A stretch of 64,000 nt of DNA from Winogradskyella echinorum (GTDB lineage Bacteria; Bacteroidota; Bacteroidia; Flavobacteriales; Flavobacteriaceae): NCBI RefSeq assembly GCF_014297365.1, contig NZ_JACOQD010000001.1:930001-994000 (forward strand), read 5' to 3'. The notes beneath the pieces are model-generated. The model was not told where the DNA came from. It did not search any database and worked only from the letters and a program-made list of their open reading frames with translations. The translations under genes were made by a program, and so were the position numbers. This document shows positions 10,140 through 19,649 of the stretch, one piece after another (the stretch's first letter is position 1; each line of letters begins with the position of its first letter).

Positions 10140-11279
10140 TCATCCGATGGCTTGTTTTAAATCTGCAATTAAATCTGCCTCATCTTCAATTCCAACACTT
10201 AATCTAATTAGCGAATCTACAACCCCTGTTTTTTCACGTTCTTCTTTAGGTATACTAGCATGTGTCATACTTGCTGGATGACCAGCTAAAGATTCTACAC
10301 CACCTAAAGATTCAGCTAAAGTGAATATTTTAAGGTTTTCTACTATTTTTATAGCTTCATCATAATTGTTTCCCTTAGTTGTAAAAGAAACCATACCACC
10401 AAAATCAGTCATTTGAGATTTTGCAATCTCATGATTTGGATGATTTTTAAAACCTGGCCAATATACATTTTCAATTTTAGGATGATTTTTTAAATATTCT
10501 GCTACAGTCTTACCGTTTTCGCAATGTCTTTGCATACGTATATGTAAGGTCTTTATACCTCTTAGTGCTAAAAACGAATCTTGAGGTCCACAAATAGCTC
10601 CACTTGCATTCTGAATAAAAAATAAACGTTCTGCTATTTCCTTATCATTTACAATTAAAGCACCCATAACCAAATCGCTATGACCACCAAGGTATTTAGT
10701 AGCAGAATGCATTACAATATCTGCTCCTAAGTCTAAAGGCTGTTGTAAATATGGAGTGGCAAACGTATTATCAACTGCTAAAAGAACCTTATGTTTTTTA
10801 GCAATTTTAGATGTAGTTACGATATCTATTATATTTAGCATTGGGTTAGTTGGCGTCTCAACCCAAATCAGTTTTGTGCGGTCGTTAATATAATCTTCTA
10901 TACGCTCTGCATTTTCCATTCCTATAAAATGAAACTTAATACCAAAATCTTCGTAAATTTTGGTGAATAATCGATAGGTGCCTCCATATAAATCGTTTGT
11001 AGAAATGACCTCATCACCAGTTTTTAGTAATTTTAAAATGGCATCGATTGCTGCCAAACCAGAACCAAAAGCCATACCATAATTGCCATTTTCTATACTT
11101 GCAAAAGCATTTTCCAAAGCGTTACGTGTTGGGTTGTGTGTTCTAGAATATTCGTACCCTTTATGTCCACCAGGTGTTGATTGTGCATACGTAGAGGTTT
11201 GATAAATTGGAGGCATTACAGATCTATAAGCCGGATCGTGCTCTTGACCTCCATGTATGGTTTTTGTATTGAATTTCAT
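10140..11279 (-). CDS. Cystathionine gamma-synthase / trans-sulfuration PLP enzyme
   Basis: A 379-residue member of the Cys/Met-metabolism PLP enzyme family (MetB, MetC, MccB and relatives). PLP binds the lysine in SATKYLGGHSD. Other family signatures are YEYSRTHNPTRNALE near residue 44, FGSGLAAIDAIL, VETPTNPMLNIID and the C-terminal SLGGVESLAGHPASMTHASIP. These motifs fit cystathionine gamma-synthase or gamma-lyase; sequence alone does not separate synthesis of cystathionine from O-acyl-homoserine and cysteine from the lyase reaction. No sulfur genes adjoin it. Confidence 0.85.
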   Translation of the reverse strand: MKFNTKTIHGGQEHDPAYRSVMPPIYQTSTYAQSTPGGHKGYEYSRTHNPTRNALENAFASIENGNYGMAFGSGLAAIDAILKLLKTGDEVISTNDLYGGTYRLFTKIYEDFGIKFHFIGMENAERIEDYINDRTKLIWVETPTNPMLNIIDIVTTSKIAKKHKVLLAVDNTFATPYLQQPLDLGADIVMHSATKYLGGHSDLVMGALIVNDKEIAERLFFIQNASGAICGPQDSFLALRGIKTLHIRMQRHCENGKTVAEYLKNHPKIENVYWPGFKNHPNHEIAKSQMTDFGGMVSFTTKGNNYDEAIKIVENLKIFTLAESLGGVESLAGHPASMTHASIPKEEREKTGVVDSLIRLSVGIEDEADLIADLKQAIG

Positions 11280-11374
11280 GTTAATTAAAAATTAAAGTGC
11301 CCTAAATGAATTTTAAGAACAACTAATTTAACGGATAATTCGTTCTATTCAAATCTATACAATACCTTTATTGA

Positions 11375-12118
11375 ATGTTTAACAAAACCTCATTAAAATT
11401 GAAGCAAATAATCACTTTTATAGTTCTTATCTTGGTTTTAAATTCATGCAGTACAGAATTTAAGCCAGTAACTTTTGAAACCACCTCAATAGACTCAAAA
11501 TTTGAGGCAGATATATCTGCTACCTACGACAATGCTATTGAAACTAATGAATTAGGTAAAACCATAAATTTTAATATTGAAAAAACCATACTTACGACAC
11601 TGAGCGATGCTTCTAAAAAAACAAATCTCAAAGCAGTTTTAGAAGACTTTAACTTAGAATATATCAACTTTAAAAAAGATTTTCCGGATTCTAATGAACC
11701 TATTTGGGAACTCCATATTGAAACTGAAAAAACCTATCAATCTGAAGATGTAATTACTTTAGCTGTTAGCACATACGAGTTTAAAGGTGGCGCACATGGT
11801 AATGACAAAATAAGATTTCTCAACCTAAATGCTAAAACTGGTGAAATTCTAAATTTAAATAATATTATTGAAGATATAGCTGCTTTTAAAACAATAGCTA
11901 AAGCTCATTTTATAAAATCGCTAGAAACCGAAGATGAAAATATGAAAATGGAAGATTTCTTTTTTGGAAAACCTTTTCAATTACCTGAAAATATTGGGTT
12001 TAGCGACGAAGGTCTTGTAATGTTATATAATGTTTATGAGGTGGCTTCTTATGATCAAGGTTATACCGAATTTGCCATTCCGTATACAGAAATAGAATCC
12101 TACTTAAAGGTTAATTAA
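11375..12118 (+). CDS. DUF4163/DUF3298 lipoprotein
   Basis: A 247-residue lipoprotein. The signal peptide ends in the lipobox LNSCS, so Cys25 would be lipidated. The body matches the DUF4163 (about residues 45-115) plus DUF3298 (about 135-235) arrangement seen in RsiV-like and PdaC-like proteins, with the typical SVSTYEFKGGAHGN-type segment (here TLAVSTYEFKGGAHG) and LNLNAKTGEILNL. Related domains bind lysozyme or deacetylate peptidoglycan, but no catalytic assignment can be made. It converges on the antiporter gene, with a 4-base overlap at the stop codons. Confidence 0.75.
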   Translation: MFNKTSLKLKQIITFIVLILVLNSCSTEFKPVTFETTSIDSKFEADISATYDNAIETNELGKTINFNIEKTILTTLSDASKKTNLKAVLEDFNLEYINFKKDFPDSNEPIWELHIETEKTYQSEDVITLAVSTYEFKGGAHGNDKIRFLNLNAKTGEILNLNNIIEDIAAFKTIAKAHFIKSLETEDENMKMEDFFFGKPFQLPENIGFSDEGLVMLYNVYEVASYDQGYTEFAIPYTEIESYLKVN

Positions 12119-13362
12119 TCTATTTTTTTTGTCAATTTTTTAATAATAGGTCCAACCGTTAAACCTTGCCCTACAATAGATACTACTACAACTACATATG
12201 TAATAACTAAAAATAGTTCTCTATGCATTTCTTGAGTTAGACTAAGTGCTAATGCTATAGAAATGCCACCTCGTAAACCTCCCCAAGTCATTATTAAATT
12301 TGTTTTAGGCACAAAATCTAGGCGTTTAGAAAAGAACTTTATTGGTAGCCAAAGTGAGATATAACGACACATTAAGATTATTGGTATTGCTAACAGACCT
12401 GCATAAATAAATTTTCCTTCTAAAGTAAGCACTAACATTTCCATACCAATCATTACAAAAAGAATAGTGTTTAACAGTACATCTATGAGTTCCCAAAATT
12501 TATCAACGTATGCTTCTGTGGTTTCAGACATTGCTGTATTTCTCACTGTATCGTTACCAACAATAAGTCCTGCTGTTACCATGGCTAAAGGTGCAGACAA
12601 ATGTAACTCATGCGCCAACATAGTACCTCCCATAACTGTTGCTAGGGTTAAAATGACCTCAATTTCGTAATTGTCTATAGATTTCATAAGACGATAGGTT
12701 ATCCAACCTAATAAAAGTCCTAGGACAATTCCGCCTATAACTTCTTGCCCAAATAATGTAGCTATATCCGAAAACTCAATAGCAGCATCTGGCTTTGCTG
12801 CAATTGCAAAAATGGTTAAGAATACTACCACACCTACACCATCATTAAATAAAGATTCACCAACAATTTTAGTTTCTAGTTTTTTGGGAGCTCCTGCTTT
12901 TTTAAGAATTCCGAGTACCGCAATAGGATCTGTTGGTGAAATTAAAGCACCAAATAATAGACAATAGATAAAATTAACCTCTAAGCTCATCCATTGTAAA
13001 ACATAAAACATTACAATACCTACTAAAAAAGTAGACACTAATACACCCAAAGTAGCAAACGCTAAAATTGGTCCTCTTTGAATTTTTAGTTGATTAAAAT
13101 TGGTGTGTAAGGCACCAGCAAACAGCAAAAAACTAAGCATTATATCTAGTAGAACGGTTTCAAAATCTATCATGCTAATAAATTCTCGTTCTCTAATAAG
13201 TAAGGTGTCATCAAATTGTGCTATGCCAACTAAAACTACTGTAAAAACAATAGTAATTAGCATAAGACCAATAGTTATTGGCAGTTTTAAAAACCGAACG
13301 TTTATATAACCAAAGAGCGCTGATAAAACAATTAATATAGTTGCTATTGAGTAGTAATCCAT
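12115..13362 (-). CDS. Na+/H+ antiporter, NhaP/CPA1 type
   Basis: A 415-residue inner-membrane protein with about 12-13 hydrophobic helices. CPA1 hallmarks are GALISPTDPIAVLGILKKAG near residue 140, with the ion-binding Asp, then GESLFNDGVGVVVF (the ND motif) and LIMTWGGLRGGISIALAL near residue 340. It exchanges Na+ (or K+) for protons for pH and salt homeostasis, consistent with a marine lifestyle. There is no long cytoplasmic C-terminal tail, so it is a short-form antiporter. Confidence 0.92.
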   Translation of the reverse strand: MDYYSIATILIVLSALFGYINVRFLKLPITIGLMLITIVFTVVLVGIAQFDDTLLIREREFISMIDFETVLLDIMLSFLLFAGALHTNFNQLKIQRGPILAFATLGVLVSTFLVGIVMFYVLQWMSLEVNFIYCLLFGALISPTDPIAVLGILKKAGAPKKLETKIVGESLFNDGVGVVVFLTIFAIAAKPDAAIEFSDIATLFGQEVIGGIVLGLLLGWITYRLMKSIDNYEIEVILTLATVMGGTMLAHELHLSAPLAMVTAGLIVGNDTVRNTAMSETTEAYVDKFWELIDVLLNTILFVMIGMEMLVLTLEGKFIYAGLLAIPIILMCRYISLWLPIKFFSKRLDFVPKTNLIMTWGGLRGGISIALALSLTQEMHRELFLVITYVVVVVSIVGQGLTVGPIIKKLTKKID

Positions 13363-13482
13363 TTTAATTATAGTAATGATTTTAAGATGACAAAAATATA
13401 ACCTTAATATATACTTTATTAGATTTTATTATTAATTATTATTGGCTTCTTACATTTAAAATTTAGAGTGACTACAGAAATA

Positions 13483-13863
13483 TTATTTCTTCTCAACTCG
13501 TAAAATTTTCTCCATTTTTCGACCTTTTGCCAATTCATCAATCAGCTTTTCCATCTGTCTGCATTGCTTATATAAAATAAATTCATCCTCGATGTCTTCA
13601 ATTCTATATCCACAAACAACTCCTTTAATCATGTGAGCGTTGGGATGCATTTTGGCCTTTTGAAAAAATGTTTGAAATGTTACCTTTTTGTCAATAAGCT
13701 CTTGTAATTTCTCTTCATTAAATCCGGTTAGCCATTCTATTACTTGGTTAAGCTCTTCCTTAGTCCTTCCATTTTTCACTATTCTGTTAAGATAATGTGG
13801 GTAAATAGATGCAAATATCATTTTTGCAACTTGCTCATTTTTCTTGGCTGTAACTTTCATCAC
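13483..13863 (-). CDS. DUF2200 family protein
   Basis: A 126-residue cytoplasmic protein matching the DUF2200 family across its whole length (KNEQVAKMIFASIYPHYLNR, NGRTKEELNQVIEWLTGF, VTFQTFFQKAKMHPNA, KGVVCGYRIEDIEDE, LIDELAKGRKMEKILR). The family is widespread, often annotated uncharacterised, and has no known activity that I can state. It starts with Met-Met, and either could be used. It is monocistronic, with about 120 bases to its neighbours on each side. Confidence 0.8.
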   Translation of the reverse strand: MMKVTAKKNEQVAKMIFASIYPHYLNRIVKNGRTKEELNQVIEWLTGFNEEKLQELIDKKVTFQTFFQKAKMHPNAHMIKGVVCGYRIEDIEDEFILYKQCRQMEKLIDELAKGRKMEKILRVEKK

Positions 13864-13988
13864 TAATTGACTTTAATTGTCTCGTCCAGAAATATAACTT
13901 TCACAGAAAATTTCTAAAAGATATTTTTTTGACTTTACGGAAAGATAGTTAAAAATTGAAAAAACTTAAAGTGAAGATTTCTACTTAT

Positions 13989-14900
13989 TTAATTCATTCG
14001 ATACTTTTCCCTATATTCCGTAGGGCTAATACCTTCTCTCTTTTTAAATAATCTTGAAAAATAAGGTGGATACTCAAACCCTAACTCATATGCCACTTCC
14101 GAAATACTTTTACTTGGTTGCAATAAAATGTTTTTGGCTTCATTAATTAAATGTAATTGCAAATGCTCGGTTGTAGTTTTCCCTGTTTCTTTCTTTAGTG
14201 TTTCACTAAGATAACGTTGAGAAACCGATAGTTTATTAGCAATGTGTTCAATACTCGGAATACCTTTTTCTTTTAATTGCCCTGATTCAAAATATTCAGA
14301 TAATTGAAGATTAAATTGCTCCAACAAATTATTAGAAAGCTCTTTTCTGTTTAAAAATTGTCTCTCATAAAAACGATTAGCATATTTAAAAAGTGTGCTT
14401 AACTGTGAAATGATGATATCTTTACTAAATTCGTCTTGATTGTTTTGATATTCTATTTCAATATTTTTTACAATAGATTCTATCTGTTTTTCTTCTTTTG
14501 GAGATAGATGTAGAGCTTCATTTGCTGAATAGGAAAAGAAACTATATTTCTTAATTTGTTGTGCTAATTCTGTTCCTTTGATAAAATCTTCGTGGAAGTT
14601 TATTGAAAAACCTTTCTGTTTATACACCACAGCATTATCCCATTGCAATACTTGCCTTGGAGCTATAAAAATTAAAGAACCATTGGCGAAATCATATTTT
14701 GTTCGACCGTAATTTAAATCGCCTTTTACAATCTTCTTCAAGCTTATAGAATAGCAGTCGTTAGTAATAGGTGGTGAACTTTCTTTTGGACAAGGCAAAA
14801 ATCCTTCACCAATAGCAGAAAACACACTTAGCATTGGATGTTCTGAACCTGGAAGGTTTAGGTAATCTATATACGCTGATAGTGTTTTAAAATGTTGCAT
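13989..14900 (-). CDS. AraC-family transcriptional regulator
   Basis: A 303-residue protein. The N-terminal about 190 residues form a cupin-like sensing domain (SLIFIAPRQVLQWD). The C-terminal about 100 residues hold the two AraC helix-turn-helix motifs: IEHIANKLSVSQRYLSETLK and SISEVAYELGFEYPPYFSRLF, ending SPTEYREKYR. It starts 1 base after the small membrane protein gene and is the last gene of an SDR-membrane protein-AraC operon, so it may autoregulate this operon. Ligand unknown. Confidence 0.9.
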   Translation of the reverse strand: MQHFKTLSAYIDYLNLPGSEHPMLSVFSAIGEGFLPCPKESSPPITNDCYSISLKKIVKGDLNYGRTKYDFANGSLIFIAPRQVLQWDNAVVYKQKGFSINFHEDFIKGTELAQQIKKYSFFSYSANEALHLSPKEEKQIESIVKNIEIEYQNNQDEFSKDIIISQLSTLFKYANRFYERQFLNRKELSNNLLEQFNLQLSEYFESGQLKEKGIPSIEHIANKLSVSQRYLSETLKKETGKTTTEHLQLHLINEAKNILLQPSKSISEVAYELGFEYPPYFSRLFKKREGISPTEYREKYRMN

Positions 14901-14901
14901 G

Positions 14902-15414
14902 TTACTTTTTCAATTCGTTTTTTATTAATAGTAATTGTTTATTATAAGCATCTATTCTACCGTGTGCTGTACCATCAACTAATAAAATAACGACTAACAT
15001 TGCAATAGTTGTAATCATACTTGCTCGCCAAATGGGTGTATTCAAAAAAATTATAACTAAGGCACAAACAGCAATAATTATTGGAATGGCCTTAAATACT
15101 ATGGTTTTGTATTCATTTAAAGTACTGTCGGCACGTTTAAGTTCTGCTTCTACGAAAGAAACAGCGTTATTGTTATATGCTGTTTCAAATTGTTTTATTC
15201 TCGATTTGTTGGTGTAAAATAACCCAAGGCCAATAGTTAAAAGCATAGCTCCTGCTATTAAAGTAGGAAATATATAGGCTTTCGCTATTTCGGTTTTTCC
15301 TAATTGCCAAAATCCTGCACTTGCTATTAAAAATCCAATAGCAAAAATAATGAAGAATCGTGTTGAAAAAACTTCGGCTTTTGCCCAATCGGTTGCTATT
15401 TTAAGTATATCCAT
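14902..15414 (-). CDS. Four-helix membrane protein, unknown function
   Basis: 170 residues with four clear membrane helices: about 18-37 (FFIIFAIGFLIASAGFW), 48-68, 107-127 (KAIPIIIAVCALVIIFL) and 131-150. A charged, partly helical segment of about 38 residues (KSRIKQFETAYNNNAVSF on) lies between helices 2 and 3. I do not recognise the family. It sits between an SDR gene (27 bases upstream) and an AraC gene (1 base downstream). I see no catalytic motif. Confidence 0.6.
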   Translation of the reverse strand: MDILKIATDWAKAEVFSTRFFIIFAIGFLIASAGFWQLGKTEIAKAYIFPTLIAGAMLLTIGLGLFYTNKSRIKQFETAYNNNAVSFVEAELKRADSTLNEYKTIVFKAIPIIIAVCALVIIFLNTPIWRASMITTIAMLVVILLVDGTAHGRIDAYNKQLLLIKNELKK

Positions 15415-15441
15415 TGTATTAACGTGTTGGTTTATTCAAAT

Positions 15442-16392
15442 TTAAACATTCCATTTTATACCTACTGCTTCTTCAGAAACAGTCCAAAGTTTATCCATTA
15501 CGGCTTGGTCTTTGGCATGTGGCTCTAATTTACATTCGCCTACTGGTCCTGTCCAATAATTTCGTCCTGTTGGACCGTAAAAACCTGACTGATCTAAATC
15601 TGGTTCTGTAGCACACATTAATTCTGGATACGCACCTTTTTCGGCTGATTGTACCATTGGCGTTAGTTTCATAATTTGCCAAACAAATCGTGTTAATAAG
15701 CTACCGTTAGTTTTTATTAGAGACGTACTAGAAGCACCAGGATGACATGCATAAGTTTTTACATTATTTTTACCTGCCTTTTTTAGTTTGTCTTGTAGCT
15801 TGTAAGCTATCATTATTTGTGCCAATTTACTTTGACTATACACACCGTTAGGATTGTAGTTTTTATCCCAGTTTAAATCATTAAACTGAATGGTTTTAAT
15901 ACCTAAGTTATATCCCATACTTCCTACAGTAACAATTCGTCCGTTTGAGGCTTCAATTTTAGGGAATAGTAATGCTTGTAATAAAAAATTACCATAATGA
16001 TTAACACCCATTTGGCTTTCAAAACCATCTACCGTAAATGTTTGTTTAGGTACTTGTGCAATTGCAGCATTTAATATTAAAGCATCAATTTGCGATACAG
16101 TTTTAAGTACTTTTTGTGCAGCAATTTTTATCGAAGCTTGAGATGCTAAATCCATTTGGATATTAACAACATTAATTGCACTACCAAGTTCTTGTTGCAA
16201 TGTTGCTATTGTAGCTTCGGATTTTTTTGGATTACGATTAAGCATCACCACTTTTCCACCCTTAGCCAACAAAATTTTTGCGGCTTCAAAACCCGTACCA
16301 CTTGTTGTACCAGTTAAAACGAAGGTTTTACCGTTTAAGTTTTTAATTCTATTAGGTGTCCACCCATTTTTACCGAATTGATTTGTACTCAT
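15442..16392 (-). CDS. SDR-family oxidoreductase (protochlorophyllide-reductase-like subgroup)
   Basis: A 316-residue NAD(P)-dependent short-chain dehydrogenase. The Rossmann motif TGTTSGTGFEAAK lies near residue 28, LILNAAIAQ near 106 (the NNAG position), and the catalytic YSQSKLAQ near 190. The C-terminal extension after residue 250 (YPELMCATEPDLDQSGFYGP, NYWTGPVGE) is like that of protochlorophyllide-reductase/retinol-dehydrogenase-type SDRs. No chlorophyll genes are present, so the substrate is unknown. It is first in the operon with a small membrane protein and an AraC regulator. Confidence 0.85.
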   Translation of the reverse strand: MSTNQFGKNGWTPNRIKNLNGKTFVLTGTTSGTGFEAAKILLAKGGKVVMLNRNPKKSEATIATLQQELGSAINVVNIQMDLASQASIKIAAQKVLKTVSQIDALILNAAIAQVPKQTFTVDGFESQMGVNHYGNFLLQALLFPKIEASNGRIVTVGSMGYNLGIKTIQFNDLNWDKNYNPNGVYSQSKLAQIMIAYKLQDKLKKAGKNNVKTYACHPGASSTSLIKTNGSLLTRFVWQIMKLTPMVQSAEKGAYPELMCATEPDLDQSGFYGPTGRNYWTGPVGECKLEPHAKDQAVMDKLWTVSEEAVGIKWNV

Positions 16393-16430
16393 AATTGCTT
16401 ATTTATTTTAAATTTTCAAAAAGAATAGGA

Positions 16431-16438
16431 CAAAGATA
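16431..16438 (-). promoter_or_regulatory. -7 promoter element for the SDR-AraC operon
   Basis: TATCTTTG on the minus strand, an exact TAnnTTTG match 39 bases before the SDR start. No convincing -33 element. The rest of the 334-base gap 16393-16726 is AT-rich. Its plus-strand end has CATCTTTG at 16658-16665, a near match to the -7 consensus that may serve ssb, and a TTGAA/TTCAA inverted repeat just after it. Confidence 0.45.
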
Positions 16439-16726
16439 GAAGTGAAGGCTTGATTATATCTTACACAGATTTTCGAATGTTATATACTTTTTAGTCGGTT
16501 ATAATTTTACATCAATTGATTTTATAAACATTTAACAAAAAATACAGCAACTTAATAAAAGCCAATAAACACAACACTTTATTCATGTACAAACGACTAC
16601 AAATATTTACAAACGAATTTAAATAGGTAACTACCGAATAAAATTTGAATGCTGCCACATCTTTGCAGTGTTGAATCAATGAAGGTTCAATAGTATTAAC
16701 TGTTTAACACATAAAATTTAGAAAAC

Positions 16727-17059
16727 ATGAACACATTAAGAAACAAAGTACAGTTGATTGGTAACTTAGGTAATGATCCAGAAATCACCAATTTTGAATC
16801 GGGCAAAACTTTAGCAAAATTTGCAATAGCAACAAACGAAAGCTATAAAAATGCACAAGGCGAAAAAGTAACGGACACCCAATGGCACAATATTGTAGCT
16901 TGGGGAAAAACAGCCCAAATCGTAGAAAAATATATTACTAAAGGTAAAGAAGTTGCTATTGAAGGAAAGTTAACCACTCGCTCTTGGGAAGATAAAGATG
17001 GTATAAAACGTTATATTACGGAAGTGGTTTGTAGTGAGCTTTTAATGTTAGGAAAGTAG
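16727..17059 (+). CDS. ssb: Single-stranded DNA-binding protein, short form
   Basis: A 110-residue OB-fold SSB: MNTLRNKVQLIGNLGNDPEI at the N-terminus, FAIATNESYKN, TQWHNIVAWGKTAQIVEKY, KGKEVAIEGKLTTRSWEDKDG and ITEVVCSELLML. It binds single-stranded DNA in replication and repair. It stops directly after the OB fold, with neither the flexible linker nor the acidic tip (DDDIPF type) that recruits partner proteins in housekeeping SSB. It is therefore more likely an accessory paralogue than the essential ssb. Monocistronic with its own terminator. Confidence 0.92.
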   Translation: MNTLRNKVQLIGNLGNDPEITNFESGKTLAKFAIATNESYKNAQGEKVTDTQWHNIVAWGKTAQIVEKYITKGKEVAIEGKLTTRSWEDKDGIKRYITEVVCSELLMLGK

Positions 17060-17084
17060 ATGTATACTTTTCTTAAGTAAATAT

Positions 17085-17117
17085 AAAGAGCAACCTAATT
17101 TACAGGTTGCTCTTTTT
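17085..17117 (+). terminator. Terminator of ssb
   Basis: AAAGAGCAACCT (17085-17096) and AGGTTGCTCTTT (17104-17115) form a perfect 12-base stem followed by T residues. It lies 26 bases after the ssb stop. Confidence 0.9.
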
Positions 17118-17287
17118 GTTTTAGATAAATAAATTGATGATTTTTATTTTATTATTCAGTAGTTTTTAAAGTTGAGTTGTTCTATATAAAAGAATCAAAA
17201 AAAACTAAAACAGTCTAAAGTAAGTCTTATTTTAACTTCATCGTATAATAATTAAAACTTATTTTTATTGAAAATTACTACTTATAT

Positions 17288-18193
17288 ATGAACGCCCTAA
17301 AAGTCATAATATACTTTTCAATCTTTAAATATCCTCTAACTTTAGAAGAAGTGTTTTCATTCTCTTCCGAAAAAAACATAGAAGATATAAAAAACCAACT
17401 ACAAGATTTAATTAATAATAATATCGTTTTTAAGTTTGGCAATTACTATTCCGATGTCAATGATGCTTCTTTAGTGCAAAGGCGATTAAACGGTAATATA
17501 ATGGCAGAACATATAATGCCAAAAGCCTTAAAACGAGGAAAACTGATTATGTCTTTTCCATTTATAGAATCTGTTTCTGTTTCTGGTGCATTATCAAAAG
17601 GGTATTATGATGATGATGGTGATATTGACTTCTTCATTATCACGAAACCAAAATATTTATGGTTGGCAAGGACGCTTCTAATCTTGTTTAAAAAGTTGTT
17701 TTTATTTAATTCTAAAAAATATTTTTGCGTCAATTATTTTATAAGCTCTGACCATCTAAAAATAGCTGAACAAAATAAATTTACTGCTACAGAGTTAATA
17801 ACGCTGATTCCTATTTATGGTAAAACTGTTTTTAATGTCTTTGTTGCCCAAAATAAATGGGCTCTAGATTTCTACCCTAACAGAACCATTAATATTCAGC
17901 TACTTTCAGAAAGTTTTAAAAAACCAATTTGGAGTCGATCTTTAGAATTCTTATTTACAAATAAATTGGGTTATAAATTAAATCTTTATCTCAAAAAACT
18001 GACTTTAAAAAAGTGGAAATCTAAATTTAAGCACCTCAGAAAAAAAGAATTTGAAATTGCTCTAAAATCGACGAATGATGTCTCAAAACATCATCCTCAG
18101 GATTTTCAAACCAAAGTTATTGGTAAACTAAATGAACGTTACGACGACAAAAACAAAGCATATAATCTTAACTTAACTATGGAAAATGCTTGA
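17288..18193 (+). CDS. Nucleotidyltransferase-fold protein with N-terminal winged-helix-like region
   Basis: 301 residues. The first about 60 (MNALKVIIYFSIFKYPLTLE, then a helix pair and IVFKFGNYYS) look like a small winged helix. Residues about 100-122 hold the nucleotidyltransferase signature SGALSKGYYDDDGDIDFFI, with the Asp-x-Asp metal pair and a diverged GS position (GA). The rest is helical and basic. Proteins of this type are annotated as MNT-like nucleotidyltransferases; the transferred nucleotide and acceptor are unknown. It is the first gene of a 12-gene operon and overlaps the next gene by 8 bases. Activity is inferred from the motif alone. Confidence 0.7.
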   Translation: MNALKVIIYFSIFKYPLTLEEVFSFSSEKNIEDIKNQLQDLINNNIVFKFGNYYSDVNDASLVQRRLNGNIMAEHIMPKALKRGKLIMSFPFIESVSVSGALSKGYYDDDGDIDFFIITKPKYLWLARTLLILFKKLFLFNSKKYFCVNYFISSDHLKIAEQNKFTATELITLIPIYGKTVFNVFVAQNKWALDFYPNRTINIQLLSESFKKPIWSRSLEFLFTNKLGYKLNLYLKKLTLKKWKSKFKHLRKKEFEIALKSTNDVSKHHPQDFQTKVIGKLNERYDDKNKAYNLNLTMENA

Positions 18194-19649
18194 TGTTGTA
18201 TTCTCACACTCATATTACTACAAATTTGATCCTAAACAATGGAACAATAAAACTCCATATCCTCCACTAGGCACTTTATATGCTGCTTCGTATTTAAGAG
18301 AAAACGGATATAAAGTTGGTGTTTTTGATGCTAACCTATTAGACAATCCACAAGCTGTACAACCTTATTTAGAAGCTCAGAAGCCTAAAACATTTGTGCT
18401 TTATGACGATGGTTTTAATTACCTCACTAAAATGTGTTTAACAACAATGCGCGATGCTGCTTTTGAGATGATTAAAATTGCCAAACAACTTAACTGTAAG
18501 GTGATTGTTTGCAGCTCAGATTCTACTGATCATTATGAAAAGTATTTAAATGCTGGTGCAGATTTTATAATACAAGGAGAAGGTGAAATAGCTTTAAAAG
18601 AATTGGTTGACGCGCTAGAAAATAATACTAATACCTCTGAAATTAAAGGACTTGTTTTTTATCAAAACGGAAGTATAAAAAAAAATCCGCAACGACCTGT
18701 TTTACGAGATTTAGACGAGCTTCCAATACCAGCATGGGATTTGATAGATATTAATGCTTATAAAGCCATTTGGACTAGTGGCGGAAATAAGTTTACATTA
18801 AATATTGCCACTACTCGTGGTTGCCCTTTTAAATGCAATTGGTGTGCAAAACCAATTTACGGCAACCGTTATAATTCGCATTCACCAAAATACATTACAA
18901 AACATATAAAATACCTCTCAGAAACTTATGGAGTCAATCGTTTTTGGATGTGTGATGACATATTTGGATTGAAACCAAATTGGGTTCAGGATTTTAATAA
19001 AGAACTTAAAAAAGAAGAGCTTTCAATCTCTTATTACATTCAAAGTCGTGTTGATTTATTATTAAAAGAAGACACTATTGATGCTTTAGCAGAAAGCGGA
19101 TTAGAAGAAGTGTGGGTTGGTGCAGAAAGTGGCTCACAAGCCATTTTAGATGCAATGGATAAAGACACAACCATTGAACAGATTTATGAAGCCACACGAT
19201 TACTAAAAGAAAAAAACGTTAGAGTCGCTTTCTTTATTCAGTTTGGATATTTAGGAGAAACCAAAGAAGATATTTCTAAAACCATTGCTATGATTAAAGA
19301 ATTGGTGCCAGATAATATTGGTGTTTCCGTGTCTTATCCTCTACCTGGAACAAAGTTTTATGATAAAGTAAAAGATGATTTAAAACTAAAAGCCAATTGG
19401 ACAGACTCTGACGATTTAGCAATGCTTTTTAAAGGTACATACAGCTCTGCATTTTATAAAAAACTTCAGCGTTATGTGCATAAAGAATATAGAAAAAGTC
19501 AAGCATTTGAAAACTTAAAAAATGGTATTAAACATCCATTTAAATTATCTAAGCAACAACTGAGATCTATAGTATTATTAGGTTATTATTTACCTTCTGC
19601 TTTTTTAGATAAACTGCAACTTAAAAATATGGAACTCTCTAATGGTTAA
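18186..19649 (+). CDS. B12-binding-domain radical SAM protein (1 of 3)
   Basis: 487 residues. The N-terminal about 160 residues have the cobalamin-binding-type Rossmann fold (PYPPLGTLYAASYLRENGY, DFIIQGEGEIALKELV), but I see no DxHxxG motif, so a base-off B12 ligand is missing. The radical SAM core begins near residue 208 with TTRGCPFKCNWCAKPIYG, the CxxxCxxC cluster site, followed by FWMCDDIFGLKP and EEVWVGAESGSQ. The BchE-like class carries out methylations, cyclisations and rearrangements on unactivated carbons. It overlaps both neighbours by 8 bases. Substrate unknown. Confidence 0.88.
   Translation: MLDVVFSHSYYYKFDPKQWNNKTPYPPLGTLYAASYLRENGYKVGVFDANLLDNPQAVQPYLEAQKPKTFVLYDDGFNYLTKMCLTTMRDAAFEMIKIAKQLNCKVIVCSSDSTDHYEKYLNAGADFIIQGEGEIALKELVDALENNTNTSEIKGLVFYQNGSIKKNPQRPVLRDLDELPIPAWDLIDINAYKAIWTSGGNKFTLNIATTRGCPFKCNWCAKPIYGNRYNSHSPKYITKHIKYLSETYGVNRFWMCDDIFGLKPNWVQDFNKELKKEELSISYYIQSRVDLLLKEDTIDALAESGLEEVWVGAESGSQAILDAMDKDTTIEQIYEATRLLKEKNVRVAFFIQFGYLGETKEDISKTIAMIKELVPDNIGVSVSYPLPGTKFYDKVKDDLKLKANWTDSDDLAMLFKGTYSSAFYKKLQRYVHKEYRKSQAFENLKNGIKHPFKLSKQQLRSIVLLGYYLPSAFLDKLQLKNMELSNG

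Noticed and set aside
15032-15388. Short frames overlapping the four-helix membrane protein
   Set aside because: Shadows; hydrophobic stretches arise from the complementary strand or a shifted frame.
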